The notes: generated by a model from the letters alone, not told the origin. Counted from the first letter of the stretch, positions 53,632-62,879 are shown. The stretch is 64,000 bases of DNA from JAVVHH01 sp964613945 (GCA_964613945.1 CAZTJC010000006.1:90593-154592), one strand, 5' to 3'. Program-made: numbers and translations.

Positions 53632-55109
53632 GTGCAGATCGATCTCTCCGCCCTGCCTGATGACGCCGCCACGCTGCAGTTGATGCTGCGCACGGTGGTG
53701 CTCCAGCAGGGCGAGCTCGCCGCCGAGAACAACAAGCTACGGATGCTGATCCAGCGCCTGACGCGGCACCAGTTTGGCCGCCGATCCGAGCAGCTGACGC
53801 CCGACCAGCTGCAGCTGGCCCTTGAGGAGTTGGAGCAGACCATCGCCGCCAATCAGGCCGGCCAAGATGCCGCGGTCGCTGCTGCAGGCCTGACGCGCAA
53901 GCCGCGCGCCGAGGCGCCAGATCGCAACCACGGTGCCCTGCCCGCACACCTGCCGCGCTACGAGGTCGTGGTCGACATCGAGGACCACGCCTGTCCGTGC
54001 TGCGGCCACGCGCTGCACCCCATCGGCGAGCTGACGACCGAGCAGCTCGACATGGTGCCCTCCCAGCTGCGCGTGCGGGTGACCCGACGGCCGCGCTACG
54101 CTTGCCATGGCTGCGAGAGTGCCGTCGTCGTTGCTCCCGCGCCTGATCGGCCCGTTGACGGCGGCATGCCGACAGAAGCGATGGTCGCTCACGTGGTGGT
54201 CAGCAAATTCGCGGACTCACTGCCGCTGTATCGCCAAGTGCAGATGCTGGAGCGGCAAGGGATCAGGCTGGACCGCTCGACGCTGGCAAATTGGGCGTAG
54301 CTGGCCAAGGTTCCGCCGCTGTAAGCGGTGGAATGCCAGCGAAGGGCGGACGGGTGTGCTGGTGGCTGACGCCGCTCTACGACTTGATGCTCGGCACGGT
54401 GCTGGCGGCGCCAAAGGTGTTCGCCGACGACACGACGCTGCCGGTGCTCGATCCCGGCCGAGGGCGGACCAAGACAGGACGACTGTGGTGCTACGCGGTC
54501 GATGACCGGCCTTGGCGCGGTCCCGGCCACCCGATGGCGGCTTACGTCTACTCGGATGACCGTAAGAACGAACGCCCGGCCGGGCACCTGGCCGAGTTCC
54601 GGGGCGTGCTGCAGGTGGATGGCTATAACGGGTTCAAGGCGCTGGCCGACGCGCGCGCCGACGCCTCGGTAACTCTGGCGTTCTGCTGGTCGCACATGCG
54701 GCGCTATTTCTACGACGAGTTTGTCTCCACCAAATCGCCGCTGGCGGCCGAGGTGCTGGTGCGGGTTCGCACGCTGTATGCGATCGAGGCCGAGATCCGC
54801 GGCCACTCGGCTGAGCATCGCCGGGCCGTGCGTCAGGAACGAAGTCGTCCGATCGTGGAGGCGCTACACGGCTGGCTACAGGACCAGGTCAAACGAGTGT
54901 CCGGCCCGTCCGACTTGGCCAAGGCCATGCGCTACGCGATCCGGCACTGGCCTGGGCTGGTGGTGTTTCTCGAGGACGGCCGGGTCGAGATGGACACCAG
55001 CGTGGTCGAGCGCGCGATCCGTCCGAACACCCTGACGAGGAAAACGCTGTTGCCGTGCACCTGGGCCGCTGCCAACCCGGGCTCCAGAGCCGAACAGCTC
55101 GCGGCCTAA
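53632..55109 (+). pseudogene. tnpC: IS66 TnpC transposase, split by a 50-nt insertion
   Basis: The first frame (53632-54300) has the N-terminal leucine-zipper-like region, FGRRSEQLTPDQLQLALEEL, a zinc-binding motif (DHACPCCGHALHPIG) and ends at STLANWA followed at once by TAG. The second frame (from about 54347) resumes GRVCWWLTPLYDLMLGTVLA with the DDE core (FADDTTLPVLDPGRGRTKTG, VDGYNGFKALAD, VVERAIRPNTLTRKT). Deleting the 50 bases at 54297-54346 rejoins the frames as N-W-A-G-R-V-C-W-W, giving a 475-residue protein of normal length. No other lesion is visible. Confidence 0.88.
54297..54346 (+). repeat. 50-nt hairpin element, copy A (in IS66 tnpC)
   Basis: Starts GTAGCTGGCCAAGGTTCCG and ends TGGAATGCCAGCGAAGGG. 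Fold: outer stem GCTGG/CCAGC, an asymmetric internal loop, then an inner 10-bp stem TTCCGCCGCT/AGCGGTGGAA with one G-T pair and a GTA loop. It brings a UAG stop into tnpC straight after the insertion point. A GGGC repeat flanks it on both sides. Counterpart of the copy at 51981-52030. Confidence 0.85.
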
Positions 55110-55159
55110 CCGGCTCAGCCGCTCAACCCCGTCGTCGCCGCACCGCTTACAGAGGTCCT

Positions 55160-55174
55160 CCCCCCCCCCCCCCC
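55160..55174. repeat. 15-base C homopolymer in IS3 orfA
   Basis: An uninterrupted run of 15 C (G on the orfA strand). It keeps the orfA frame and encodes extra Gly residues between RLLRG and EDL. Such a tract is prone to slippage in replication and in sequencing. Confidence 0.85.
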
Positions 55175-55319
55175 GGAGCAGCCGCAGCACCGCGTCCCGC
55201 TTGCGCTGCCGAGACATCCGCCCGCCTCGGCCCAGACCAGCGGCATCCATCGTCTCTGTCGTCATCATGCATCCCATCCGCGGATACCGTCCGCTTGCGG
55301 GATGTCTCATTCAACCGTG

Positions 55320-56034
55320 AGGCGGAGGAGCTGCACCGATTTTTACGGTCCGCCGGCGACGCGCTGGGTGCTGCTGGCCCGGATTGCCGGCGTGACCATT
55401 CACGATGGCGGAACCTCGGACGACACGCCCGCCTGGAGCACCGCCGCGTTGGTGACCTGCGTGCGGTACGCCGACCCGTCTCATCGGCGGGCGATCGACG
55501 TCGAGGCGGTGCTTGAGATCGCCGTTGACTGGCATCGGCAGGGCAGGGGTAACCCCGGGATCACGGCGTGTGTGGGCATGTCGGTGTGGAAGCGACGAAG
55601 GATGCGGCAATTCTTGTCGACCGGGTATATGGTTCCAGCATTCTCCATGGCGGTAGCCCAGCGCAGCGATGGCGCGGTCGCCGCCTGGGCATCGCACATC
55701 CCGCAGGGTTTAGCTGCGACGTTGGCGGCGCGTGGGCGCGTGCTGGTTCGGGTCGAGGATGAGTTCATCCAGTCCCTGCGCTCTCGGGAGCAATTTCTTA
55801 CCACCCTGCTCGGTGGTGCTGGACTGGTCCGGCTAATACGTCGACCCGGCGGTGCCGAGCTATCTGGAGCACATTCTCGCCGAAAGCGAGTTCCTGCCGG
55901 CTCTGCTCGACCGTGCGCGGCAGTTGATCGACCGGGTGATCACCGAACGCGTGACTAAATACGGCGGAGCTTCGACGGCGCTGGCAGTACTACGAGGCGC
56001 TCCTGGCCAGCGCGTCGTGCTCGTGCCGGGTTAG
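55320..56034 (+). pseudogene. kpsC-type capsule polysaccharide glycosyltransferase relic (C-terminal half)
   Basis: Fragments match the second half of KpsC, a retaining Kdo transferase that builds the capsule lipid anchor: CVRYADPSHRRAIDVEAVLE, then ITACVGMSVWKRRRMRQFL and VLVRVEDEFIQSL in one frame, then after a shift near 55825 YVDPAVPSYLEHILAESEFL and LIDRVITERVTKYGG in another. A TAA also interrupts the second frame near 55833. The N-terminal half is absent, replaced on the left by the IS3 end. Confidence 0.7.
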
Positions 56035-56084
56035 GTGAGCGATGATCTTTCGGTGCGCCTGGCCGGCTCCCTGGCTCAGCTGGT

Positions 56085-56438
56085 ATGGTAGTTCCGGAGG
56101 TGCTGCCCAAGGCGGAGCAGGGCCTCGTTCTCCACCTACTGGATCAAGTTCCGCCGTTGGCTGACGCGATCACCGTGGCGAAGCAGCTGAGCGGCCTAAT
56201 GCGCCGGAAAACATTGGAGAGCCTCAGCGCGGTTCTGGACACGGCTGCCCAAATGCCGTTGAAGGAGTTTGCAAAAGGCCTGCGGCGCGACATCGTCGCC
56301 ATGCAAGCGGCGCTTGATCTGTCATGGACCACGAGCCCCGTGAAGGGACAGGTGAACCGCCTCAAGATGCTGAAGCGGACCATATATGGCCGTGCTAGGT
56401 TCCAGCTCCTGCATGCCCGCGTGTTCGACCCTGAATAA
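56085..56438 (+). pseudogene. ISL3-family transposase C-terminal relic
   Basis: 117 codons match the end of ISL3-type transposases: PPLADAITVAKQLSGLMRRK, then SPVKGQVNRLKMLKRTIYGR and ARFQLLHARVF. The usual pattern is SSG.VEGHVNRLK...YGRA.F.LL. About three quarters of the protein is missing, and the upstream sequence belongs to the kpsC relic. The Glu of VEG is replaced by Lys (VKG), a further sign of decay. Confidence 0.75.
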
Positions 56439-56682
56439 CGGAACAACAGCACGCAAATCGCAGGAGAACTCACGATTCATCACGAATGTACAGACATCGC
56501 CGCTGACACGGACCCTTAACATGGTTTCCTCTCTGTCCTAGACCTTGACGACGACGTGTCCACGGTGGACTTGCATAGTCGCAGTCGCATTAGACTGATC
56601 CCGCTGCATGCGCCGGATGGTTACGTATTTCAGACCCGTGAGTCCAAGGGCTCTGCCGGTGTTAAGTTGCTGCTGTTCCAGC
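56439..56682. other. intergenic region, no gene seen
   Basis: About 240 bases between the ISL3 relic and the 3' end of the giant glycosyltransferase gene. It probably includes the right end of the ISL3 element, but no terminal repeat could be paired because the left end is gone. Confidence 0.4.
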
Positions 56683-59600
56683 TCAGTATGGTGGCGCGAT
56701 CCCATTCCCCCGCGATGGAGTTGCCACGAGTCCTCGGCCTATTTGGTTGAGGCGGCGGCCCAGCATGGCCCAGTCATGGTGTTGCAGCCACACCCCAGCG
56801 TGCGCTTGGACGGCGCTGCGCGCGTCCGCATCTCCAAGAAATTCAGCGATCCCTGCGACGATCGCCTGCTCCCCCGTGCCGGACAGCCGCAAGACCGCAT
56901 CACCCATGTCGTCGAAGATGCCGATCGGGGTCACCGCCACCGGTGCCCGGCTACAAATTGCGTTACGGACCGCTGCGCTAGAAGACTCCGGCGTTTCTTG
57001 ATACGGCAATACCACCAAGTCGCACTCGTTGAGTAAAGCGAACGACGCTGCGTTCTCAAGATAGGCCGTGTGCCACTCGATCGCAGATTTCAACCCGAGG
57101 CTCGCCGCAATCTCCCTACATCGAGTGAGTTCGTTGGCAGAGACTGTGAGCGGGTACTCCGACGTCACTAGCCGCAACCGGGCTGCCGGCCAGGACAGCC
57201 TGATTTTGGCGAACGCCCGAATCAACCGTTCGAAACCCTTGTGGGGGAGAAAGAAGCCGTACGAGCCGATTAACGGGGCGCTTCCAGCGTCAAGCGTCCG
57301 AGTAGTTCTGGGCACGATGTCCTGTCGGTCGGCGCCTTGCGGGAAAAGAGTTACGTTGGCTACGAGCCCGTGGCCCTTCAGCAAGTTTAGATCGCGCACC
57401 GTATGCACCAGGATACGTGAAACGGTGGACAGCGCGGCGACAATTTGCGGCAAGCGCGCTGGGTCAACTGCGCCGAGATCGCGGACATTGTGCATTGTTA
57501 TGATTGTCTTTCGCCGGGCCAGGCGCACGTCGGTAAGCAGCGTGGTCAGCTCGGGCCAGTTCAGCAGTCCTGGGTGGTGCTGGATCAGTACGAGGTCTGC
57601 ACCTGTATCGTCGATCGATTGGGCTAGTCGATCGATCGTACGGGGATCGAGCACGCGCCAGGCTGGCACGACTGCCCAGCCATGGGGTGCGGTAAGCTGC
57701 TTATCCTCGGTGCGCTCGTCGCAAAGAATCGTGAGCTTCTGCCCGTCATGGTTGAATTGGTTGAGCAGCATGCGTGAGTATTCGGCGATGCCGCAACGCA
57801 CGTTCCAAGTTGAGATCCAGGCGACTATCGGCGCCGTTGGAATTGGGGCGAACAGAAGCTCTCGCGCTGCCGCAGTGATACGCTCAACCCAGGCGACGTC
57901 GTCCGTCAATCCTTCTGCGCAGGCACGGCCTTTTGCTATCTGAGTCGCAAGGCTAGCTGCTGCACCGACATCGCCGGCCAGTGCAGACTGTGCTCGGTCG
58001 AATGCCATACGGAGCGCGGCGGCAAGCGAGTCCACGTCCGGATCAACCCAAACCGACCCTTCCGACGCAAGATGACTGCGCGACGGTGCGAAGCAGTAGT
58101 CAATCAACTGCGCCATCTCCGCTGTTGCGAAGTCAGTATGGGCACCGAAGCCGGTCACGATGAGCGGTAGGCCCGCCGCAAGCGCCTCAGCGGCCGGGAT
58201 GTTGTAGCCCTCGCCGCGAGTCGGGAGTACCATCGCATCTGCTGCCTCGTATAGGTTCAGTATGTCGGATGGGAGCAGATCGGCTTCTATAACTTCGATC
58301 TGTGGCAATTCTGGATCGCTGGCGCGCATAGTTTCAAGTTGCGCCGCCACGGTATTATGGGGGTTTGAAAAACCCTTGATCACTAGGCGGACCGGGTCAC
58401 TGCGCCGAAACGCTTGGACGAAGGCGGCCAGTAGCACGTCGATGCCCTTGCGCGGAAAGCATGATGAAACATGCAAAAAGCTAAAAGCGGTTGCGGTAGT
58501 GATCGGCCGCCGTTTCAAGGGTCGCCGCTCTGCAGCCTCCTTAAAGAGTGTCAAATCCGGCGCGAAGCCCACGACTCGCACTGGTAGCAATACGCCGGAA
58601 TCCGTCACGGCTTTTGCGACGGATAGACTGGACGCAATCACGCCTTTGAAGCCCTTATTCAGCGTGTCAACCATGATCGTCGGGAGTAGGCTTTCCTCCC
58701 AAAAAACGTATGCGAGCGAAAGGTCTCCAGGTCGTGGCGGAACCCAGACCGGCCAGTGCTGAGAGATAACGACTTCAGAGCCGTCCTCGTGATCGCCTCG
58801 TTCCGTCAGTGGTTTGATCAATAATCGCTCGACCGAAGGCAGATGGGACAAGTCGTGCAAGGATCGTCCCTCCACTTGCTCCACCCGTACAGTACCGGGC
58901 GCGACCTTCTCAATCGACAAGGCAAGACGCCGGTTTACCGTTGCCAGGCTATAACTGCCTTTTATGTGTCCGGTAACAGTGAAGTTGATTTTCGCCTCGG
59001 CTTCCTCCGTGGATTGTAGCTCTGAATAAGGAAACATTAATGCCTCAGTAAGGCTAAGGCGGTCCGCCACGCTGTCCCGCGGACCGTAAATCATACCAGT
59101 CAGACCGATTCGCCCCTTCCGGGTACGGGTGCTCGTGTTAACAGCGGAAATCGACACCGTCACTCGGCAGTCAACACCGACCTGACAGTCCAGCCAAAGC
59201 AGAAGTCCCGTAACGTCGCCGCCAGGGAGCGTAAGTGAAGCAGAGGCACCGCAACCTGAACGAAGTTTCAGCAGAGCGCCGCTCCGGGTCGCCACGGTCC
59301 GAACTCGAAGTGCAACGCGCACGATCTGACCTGCTTCAACACTAGTTTTGAAACTGATTGCGGCCGTAGGCGCATCAAGCCACGTACCTCCGGTTTCGAC
59401 CGGCGTCCACCCATCGCCCAAAATCGCACTCTGGCGGGCCAACGCCTGCAGCGCAGATAAATCGTGAGGAACGATCGGGTTACCGGCCCGGTCGGTCGGT
59501 GCCGAAGGTTGGATCAAGGTCGCAGGCGGAACGGTCTCCGCTTCCCCCTCGCGCGGGAGATAGAGAAATCGGACGAGCCCAATGCCAAGCTCGCGCGGAT

Positions 59601-62139
59601 CTTGCTCCACCGCAGTAGACCCATCAAGCGAAAGCGCCAAATCGATGCCTCCGTCGGCACCGATCTCGCAGTCTAGGGTTAAAAGAAAATCGCCCCGGGT
59701 AAGGTGCGACAGAGAAACACTTCGCTGGGCGCCACAACCTGACCGTGCGGTCAGGCTGTTTTGGCGCGGCCAGGGAATGGTACGAAGTTGTAACAAGACT
59801 CGTACCGGAGCGCCGGGCGGAAGCGTCGAGTTACAGCTGAGATGCGAGAGCTTGCCATCGGTCCAGGCGCCCCAAGTTTCAACAGGATGCCACCCATCAG
59901 TCAGCACGATGCGGCTCATGAACTGGCGCACCAAGACGTCGCGTGGCGGCAAACCCGTTCCCCGCCGCTGCCACGGTGCAAGCTGACGTGGCCGGATGAC
60001 CTGTGCCGGGGGCAGCGCAACGGGCGAAAGCCGGTCATTCTTGCAGAGAGCGTCAGTGGCTTGAAGAAGATCCTTCCCGTAATCCATCCAGGTCCGACGC
60101 CGGAACTCACGCCTAATCCGCGCCTCCTGCACCAGCAAGGCGTTACGGTCACCCAGCAGCCCCGCAATGGTGTCAGTGATCGCGCGGACGTTGAAAGGGT
60201 CGACATACAGAGCGAGATCGCCGCCGACCTCCGGCATTGAGGTAGTGTTGGACGCAACACAAACTTTACCGTGCGCTAGGCTTTCGCCGATCGGCAGGCC
60301 CCATCCCTCGACAGCAGACGGAAAGGCCGTGAACAGGCAGTTCCGATAGAGAGTTGCTAATTCGTCGTCGGTCAGACCGTCGGCAACCCGAACCCGACCG
60401 TCGAGGTAATCCGTCGCCTCAAGTAGTTCGAAGAGGTCGTTTACGCCGTAACCCCGCCGGCCCGCGAGCACGAGGGTTGGCGGCTCGAGCCCACGCTGCA
60501 CCAAAAGCCGCCAGACCTGGACAAGCAAAGCATGATTTTTATGGGCATGAAGCGTGCCGACGCAGAGTACAAAACTACCATGCTGCAGATCAGCAATCGC
60601 GGGCGTCCAACGGCTGATCGTATGAGGCACCTTTTCTTGCGCAAGAGGAACGGTTTGGCTTGGGATTTCGGGATAGCTGCCTTGAACCAGCAGACGCTTC
60701 AATTCGCGCCGTGTGTAGTCCGAAATAGTTAATGCAAAGTCGAGATGAAGCAGCGCTGCCGAGATCGCGCTGGAGAAGCGCTCGGTTAAATAAGTATGAC
60801 AATACTCGGGATGAGTGATAGGAATAAAATCGTAGATACAGGCGCCCAGTCTGACGCCCAGCCTCTTCAGACGACCATGGCTCCCAGTAAGATCGCCGTT
60901 CAACCAAGTCGCACCCGTTTCGATCAGGGTGTCGCCAGCCTGCGGTGCCATCAGCTTGGACTGCACCTTAATTTCCCGCAGCAGACTCGGTAAACGAACT
61001 GTTGCGCCGTCCTCCGTCCCTTCCCGCAGAGTGCTGAGTAGCTTACGCAGGAGCAGAAACGGAATCGCCCAGAGATGACCGCTTTCCCACGCAACGACGC
61101 GGGTCCGGGATACCTGCTCCTGTGTTGCTTCAACCAAATATGAGAGCAGGCCGAGCTGCACACGCTGTATTCCGGATACCGCGAGCGACCGGGCTAGCAC
61201 GTCCAGCAGATCTGTAACCTCAAAAAGAATTTTGTTCGTCACGGCTCCAGTCTTTGGAATCGCCGCTGCCAGATCAAAGGCTGGGTCGAGGCTACGTAGC
61301 TCGATTGCCGACGCTCGTAGAGGATCAAAACCGAAGGACGTTCTATACGCAGCGAGCGCCGCCGCCCGCTGTCCGCGAAGCTTTAGCACGTGTCCAAGCT
61401 GCAGATGCAGGTCCGCATCATCCGGCGTTCGCTCAAGCGCCGAGCGATAAGCGGCCTCGCCGCCGGCAAGATCACCCGTCTCTTTCAAGCTATGGCCCAG
61501 CTGCACCCAAATAGCCGCGTCATCCGGCACCTGGTCCAGATACTCACGATACCAGCGAACCGCCTCTGACCAAGCCCGCATATCGCGGGCTCGGTCTCCG
61601 TTGACGCGTTGCTCCTGCGGCCGTATGGACGGCACGTGTTGGAACTGTGGCTTAGGTATTGCCGGAGCCGTGTTTCGCGGCGGGATTAAGATCTCTGCCG
61701 AAGCAGGTCCGTTATCGCGCGCTAACCAGGCATTTAAGCCGTCCCGTTCAAGTCTGGCAGAGGCGTTATTCGGGGCGATCAAAAGAGCACGCTCGTAATG
61801 GAGAAGCGCCCCTGCATAGTTTCGCTGCAGTTTACGCAGATGGCCGATTTGGAGGTGGAGATCGGCGTCATTCGGCTTAATCGCCAGAACCGATTGATAA
61901 GCTTCGTCCGCCGCTTCCAGCAGCCCGACCTCTTTTAGCATGTGGCCCATTTGGATCGCCACGCCGTGTCGAGCTGGGTTTAGGTCGAGCACCTCGCGAT
62001 ATAAGGCTGCGGCATCAGTCCAATCCTTGCGATCGCGCGCAGCATCGGCGCGGCGAATCAGCTCCGCCTGCGCATCACGACCGCCACCATGGCGGCTCAA
62101 ACGGGTTAATGCCTTAAGATTTGGCAATTTGGGCTTCAT
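56683..62139 (-). CDS. giant multidomain glycosyltransferase (TPR, three GT-B domains, duplicated beta domain)
   Basis: 1818 residues from ATG 62139 (MKPKLPNLKALTRLSRHGGG). TPR repeats fill about residues 21-280. The first GT4 domain covers about 300-700 (SFVLCVGTLHAHKNHALLVQ, FPSAVEGWGLPIGESLAHG). Two homologous beta-rich modules follow at about 740-865 and 900-1025, marked by LTDGWHPVETWGAW and LGDGWTPVETGGTW, each with a later SGCGA. A second GT4 domain spans about 1045-1430 (HVSSCFPRKGIDVLLAAFVQ, LPTRGEGYNIPAAEALAAG) and a third about 1435-1790 (SYGFFLPHKGFERLIRAFAK). No signal or membrane segment. It is likely a polymerising or multi-step transferase for a surface polysaccharide or glycoprotein; rmd and gmd upstream suggest a GDP-deoxyhexose donor. 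Confidence 0.88.
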   Translation of the reverse strand: MKPKLPNLKALTRLSRHGGGRDAQAELIRRADAARDRKDWTDAAALYREVLDLNPARHGVAIQMGHMLKEVGLLEAADEAYQSVLAIKPNDADLHLQIGHLRKLQRNYAGALLHYERALLIAPNNASARLERDGLNAWLARDNGPASAEILIPPRNTAPAIPKPQFQHVPSIRPQEQRVNGDRARDMRAWSEAVRWYREYLDQVPDDAAIWVQLGHSLKETGDLAGGEAAYRSALERTPDDADLHLQLGHVLKLRGQRAAALAAYRTSFGFDPLRASAIELRSLDPAFDLAAAIPKTGAVTNKILFEVTDLLDVLARSLAVSGIQRVQLGLLSYLVEATQEQVSRTRVVAWESGHLWAIPFLLLRKLLSTLREGTEDGATVRLPSLLREIKVQSKLMAPQAGDTLIETGATWLNGDLTGSHGRLKRLGVRLGACIYDFIPITHPEYCHTYLTERFSSAISAALLHLDFALTISDYTRRELKRLLVQGSYPEIPSQTVPLAQEKVPHTISRWTPAIADLQHGSFVLCVGTLHAHKNHALLVQVWRLLVQRGLEPPTLVLAGRRGYGVNDLFELLEATDYLDGRVRVADGLTDDELATLYRNCLFTAFPSAVEGWGLPIGESLAHGKVCVASNTTSMPEVGGDLALYVDPFNVRAITDTIAGLLGDRNALLVQEARIRREFRRRTWMDYGKDLLQATDALCKNDRLSPVALPPAQVIRPRQLAPWQRRGTGLPPRDVLVRQFMSRIVLTDGWHPVETWGAWTDGKLSHLSCNSTLPPGAPVRVLLQLRTIPWPRQNSLTARSGCGAQRSVSLSHLTRGDFLLTLDCEIGADGGIDLALSLDGSTAVEQDPRELGIGLVRFLYLPREGEAETVPPATLIQPSAPTDRAGNPIVPHDLSALQALARQSAILGDGWTPVETGGTWLDAPTAAISFKTSVEAGQIVRVALRVRTVATRSGALLKLRSGCGASASLTLPGGDVTGLLLWLDCQVGVDCRVTVSISAVNTSTRTRKGRIGLTGMIYGPRDSVADRLSLTEALMFPYSELQSTEEAEAKINFTVTGHIKGSYSLATVNRRLALSIEKVAPGTVRVEQVEGRSLHDLSHLPSVERLLIKPLTERGDHEDGSEVVISQHWPVWVPPRPGDLSLAYVFWEESLLPTIMVDTLNKGFKGVIASSLSVAKAVTDSGVLLPVRVVGFAPDLTLFKEAAERRPLKRRPITTATAFSFLHVSSCFPRKGIDVLLAAFVQAFRRSDPVRLVIKGFSNPHNTVAAQLETMRASDPELPQIEVIEADLLPSDILNLYEAADAMVLPTRGEGYNIPAAEALAAGLPLIVTGFGAHTDFATAEMAQLIDYCFAPSRSHLASEGSVWVDPDVDSLAAALRMAFDRAQSALAGDVGAAASLATQIAKGRACAEGLTDDVAWVERITAAARELLFAPIPTAPIVAWISTWNVRCGIAEYSRMLLNQFNHDGQKLTILCDERTEDKQLTAPHGWAVVPAWRVLDPRTIDRLAQSIDDTGADLVLIQHHPGLLNWPELTTLLTDVRLARRKTIITMHNVRDLGAVDPARLPQIVAALSTVSRILVHTVRDLNLLKGHGLVANVTLFPQGADRQDIVPRTTRTLDAGSAPLIGSYGFFLPHKGFERLIRAFAKIRLSWPAARLRLVTSEYPLTVSANELTRCREIAASLGLKSAIEWHTAYLENAASFALLNECDLVVLPYQETPESSSAAVRNAICSRAPVAVTPIGIFDDMGDAVLRLSGTGEQAIVAGIAEFLGDADARSAVQAHAGVWLQHHDWAMLGRRLNQIGRGLVATPSRGNGIAPPY

Positions 62140-62879
62140 CAGGCAGGCTTCCCTGAGCGGTGTTTCAGCATTATCTCGACGCAACATTAAGAGAGCAAAC
62201 GCCGGCCTTCGACCAAGGTCGAGTCGCCAGCTTGCACTCCAATCCGTCCCATTCTGAGCCTGTAAGGCGGTGTATACCAACTACAGTTAGACGGCTGTCT
62301 AGCGGCATCAAGAGAATTAGGTATGAGTATTGGCAAGTCAGGCCAGGATCGCCGAAGGCTAAGGTCAGAGGCAGAGTCCATGGCTGCAACTGTAATGCCA
62401 AATTGTATTCTCACAATTGTTACACTAACGCCAACAGCCATCTGGTCAATACAACTAATTTGAGCCGCGCATACCGACGCTCGAACTGATTATTGTTATA
62501 ATTTTGCAAAATCGTCCATTTTATAAGACTAAGTTGTTGAGTGGAATTTTGCCTGCCCAGGTCGGTTGCCGCGAGCTACGAGATCATCTGAACAGCGAAA
62601 CCGATTTTGGTAACAGACACTTGTTCAACCAATTCGTTTCCAATGCACAACATTTGACGAAAGGGTTCCGAGCGGGATCCCATGTGAATGCGACATTTCG
62701 GCCTATCCGTTCTCGAATTATGAGCGCGATCGGTGGGCGCGCAATGCCGGATTGCGGCTCGATCAACTATTGATGATCCCAACGCTTGCACCGCGAATGC
62801 GGGGAGCCGGCGTGGATCGGTGGGTGCGGCGCCTGCACCAAGCGAGCGATTATGCACCCGCTTGGGTGACACTCGACGG
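62140..62879. promoter_or_regulatory. long AT-richer upstream region of the giant glycosyltransferase gene
   Basis: About 740 bases without a convincing gene. The stretch 62280-62720 is richer in A and T than its surroundings and probably contains the promoter of the large gene. Frames on either strand here (for example at 62576-62872) lack protein-like composition. The rmd/gmd genes also read leftward and end at 62880. Confidence 0.45.

Larger units (their letters stand above)
52661..55150 (+). mobile_element. IS66-family insertion sequence
   Basis: 2490 bp with terminal inverted repeats GTAAGCGTAGCGGCGACGAC (52661-52680) and its near-match GTAAGCGGTGCGGCGACGAC (reverse, 55131-55150). Flanks are cgaggtcc (52653-52660) and agaggtcc (55151-55158), a 7-of-8 match to the 8-bp duplication expected for IS66. 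It carries tnpA, tnpB and tnpC in order and sits inside IS3 orfA. Confidence 0.93.
52417..55268 (-). pseudogene. IS3 orfA, split by the IS66 insertion
   Basis: The 5' part (55159-55268) encodes MSRQRKRDAVLRLLRG plus a run of Gly and then EDL. The 3' part (52417-52660) continues DLETVSRALGITAATLSGWR and ends with the leucine-zipper-like LESQRLKVRLGEMLLERELL. Joined through the shared GAGGTCC target duplication they make one helix-turn-helix OrfA. The Gly codons come from a 15-base C/G run at 55160-55174 that is longer than expected for this position. Confidence 0.85.
51462..55309. mobile_element. IS3-family insertion sequence, interrupted by IS66
   Basis: Both ends begin TGAGACATC (51462-51470, and inverted at 55301-55309). 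The IS3 sequence itself is about 1.35 kb once the IS66 copy and duplicated target are removed, a normal IS3 size. It encodes orfA and orfB on the minus strand. No identical 3-4 bp target duplication is seen outside (tgc on the left, ttc on the right), and the flanking genes differ (IS256 relic left, kpsC relic right), so a deletion probably accompanied or followed insertion. Confidence 0.75.

Noticed and set aside
56085..56170. A further copy of the 50-nt hairpin element (CAGCTGGTATGGTAGTTCCGG region just upstream)
   Set aside because: It shares only AGCTGG and GTTCC; the inner arm, tip and right end (TGGAAT..CCAGCG) are absent.
62576..62872. 98-codon minus-strand frame upstream of the giant glycosyltransferase
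   Set aside because: Protein-like composition is absent, there is no ribosome-binding site, and no family is recognised.
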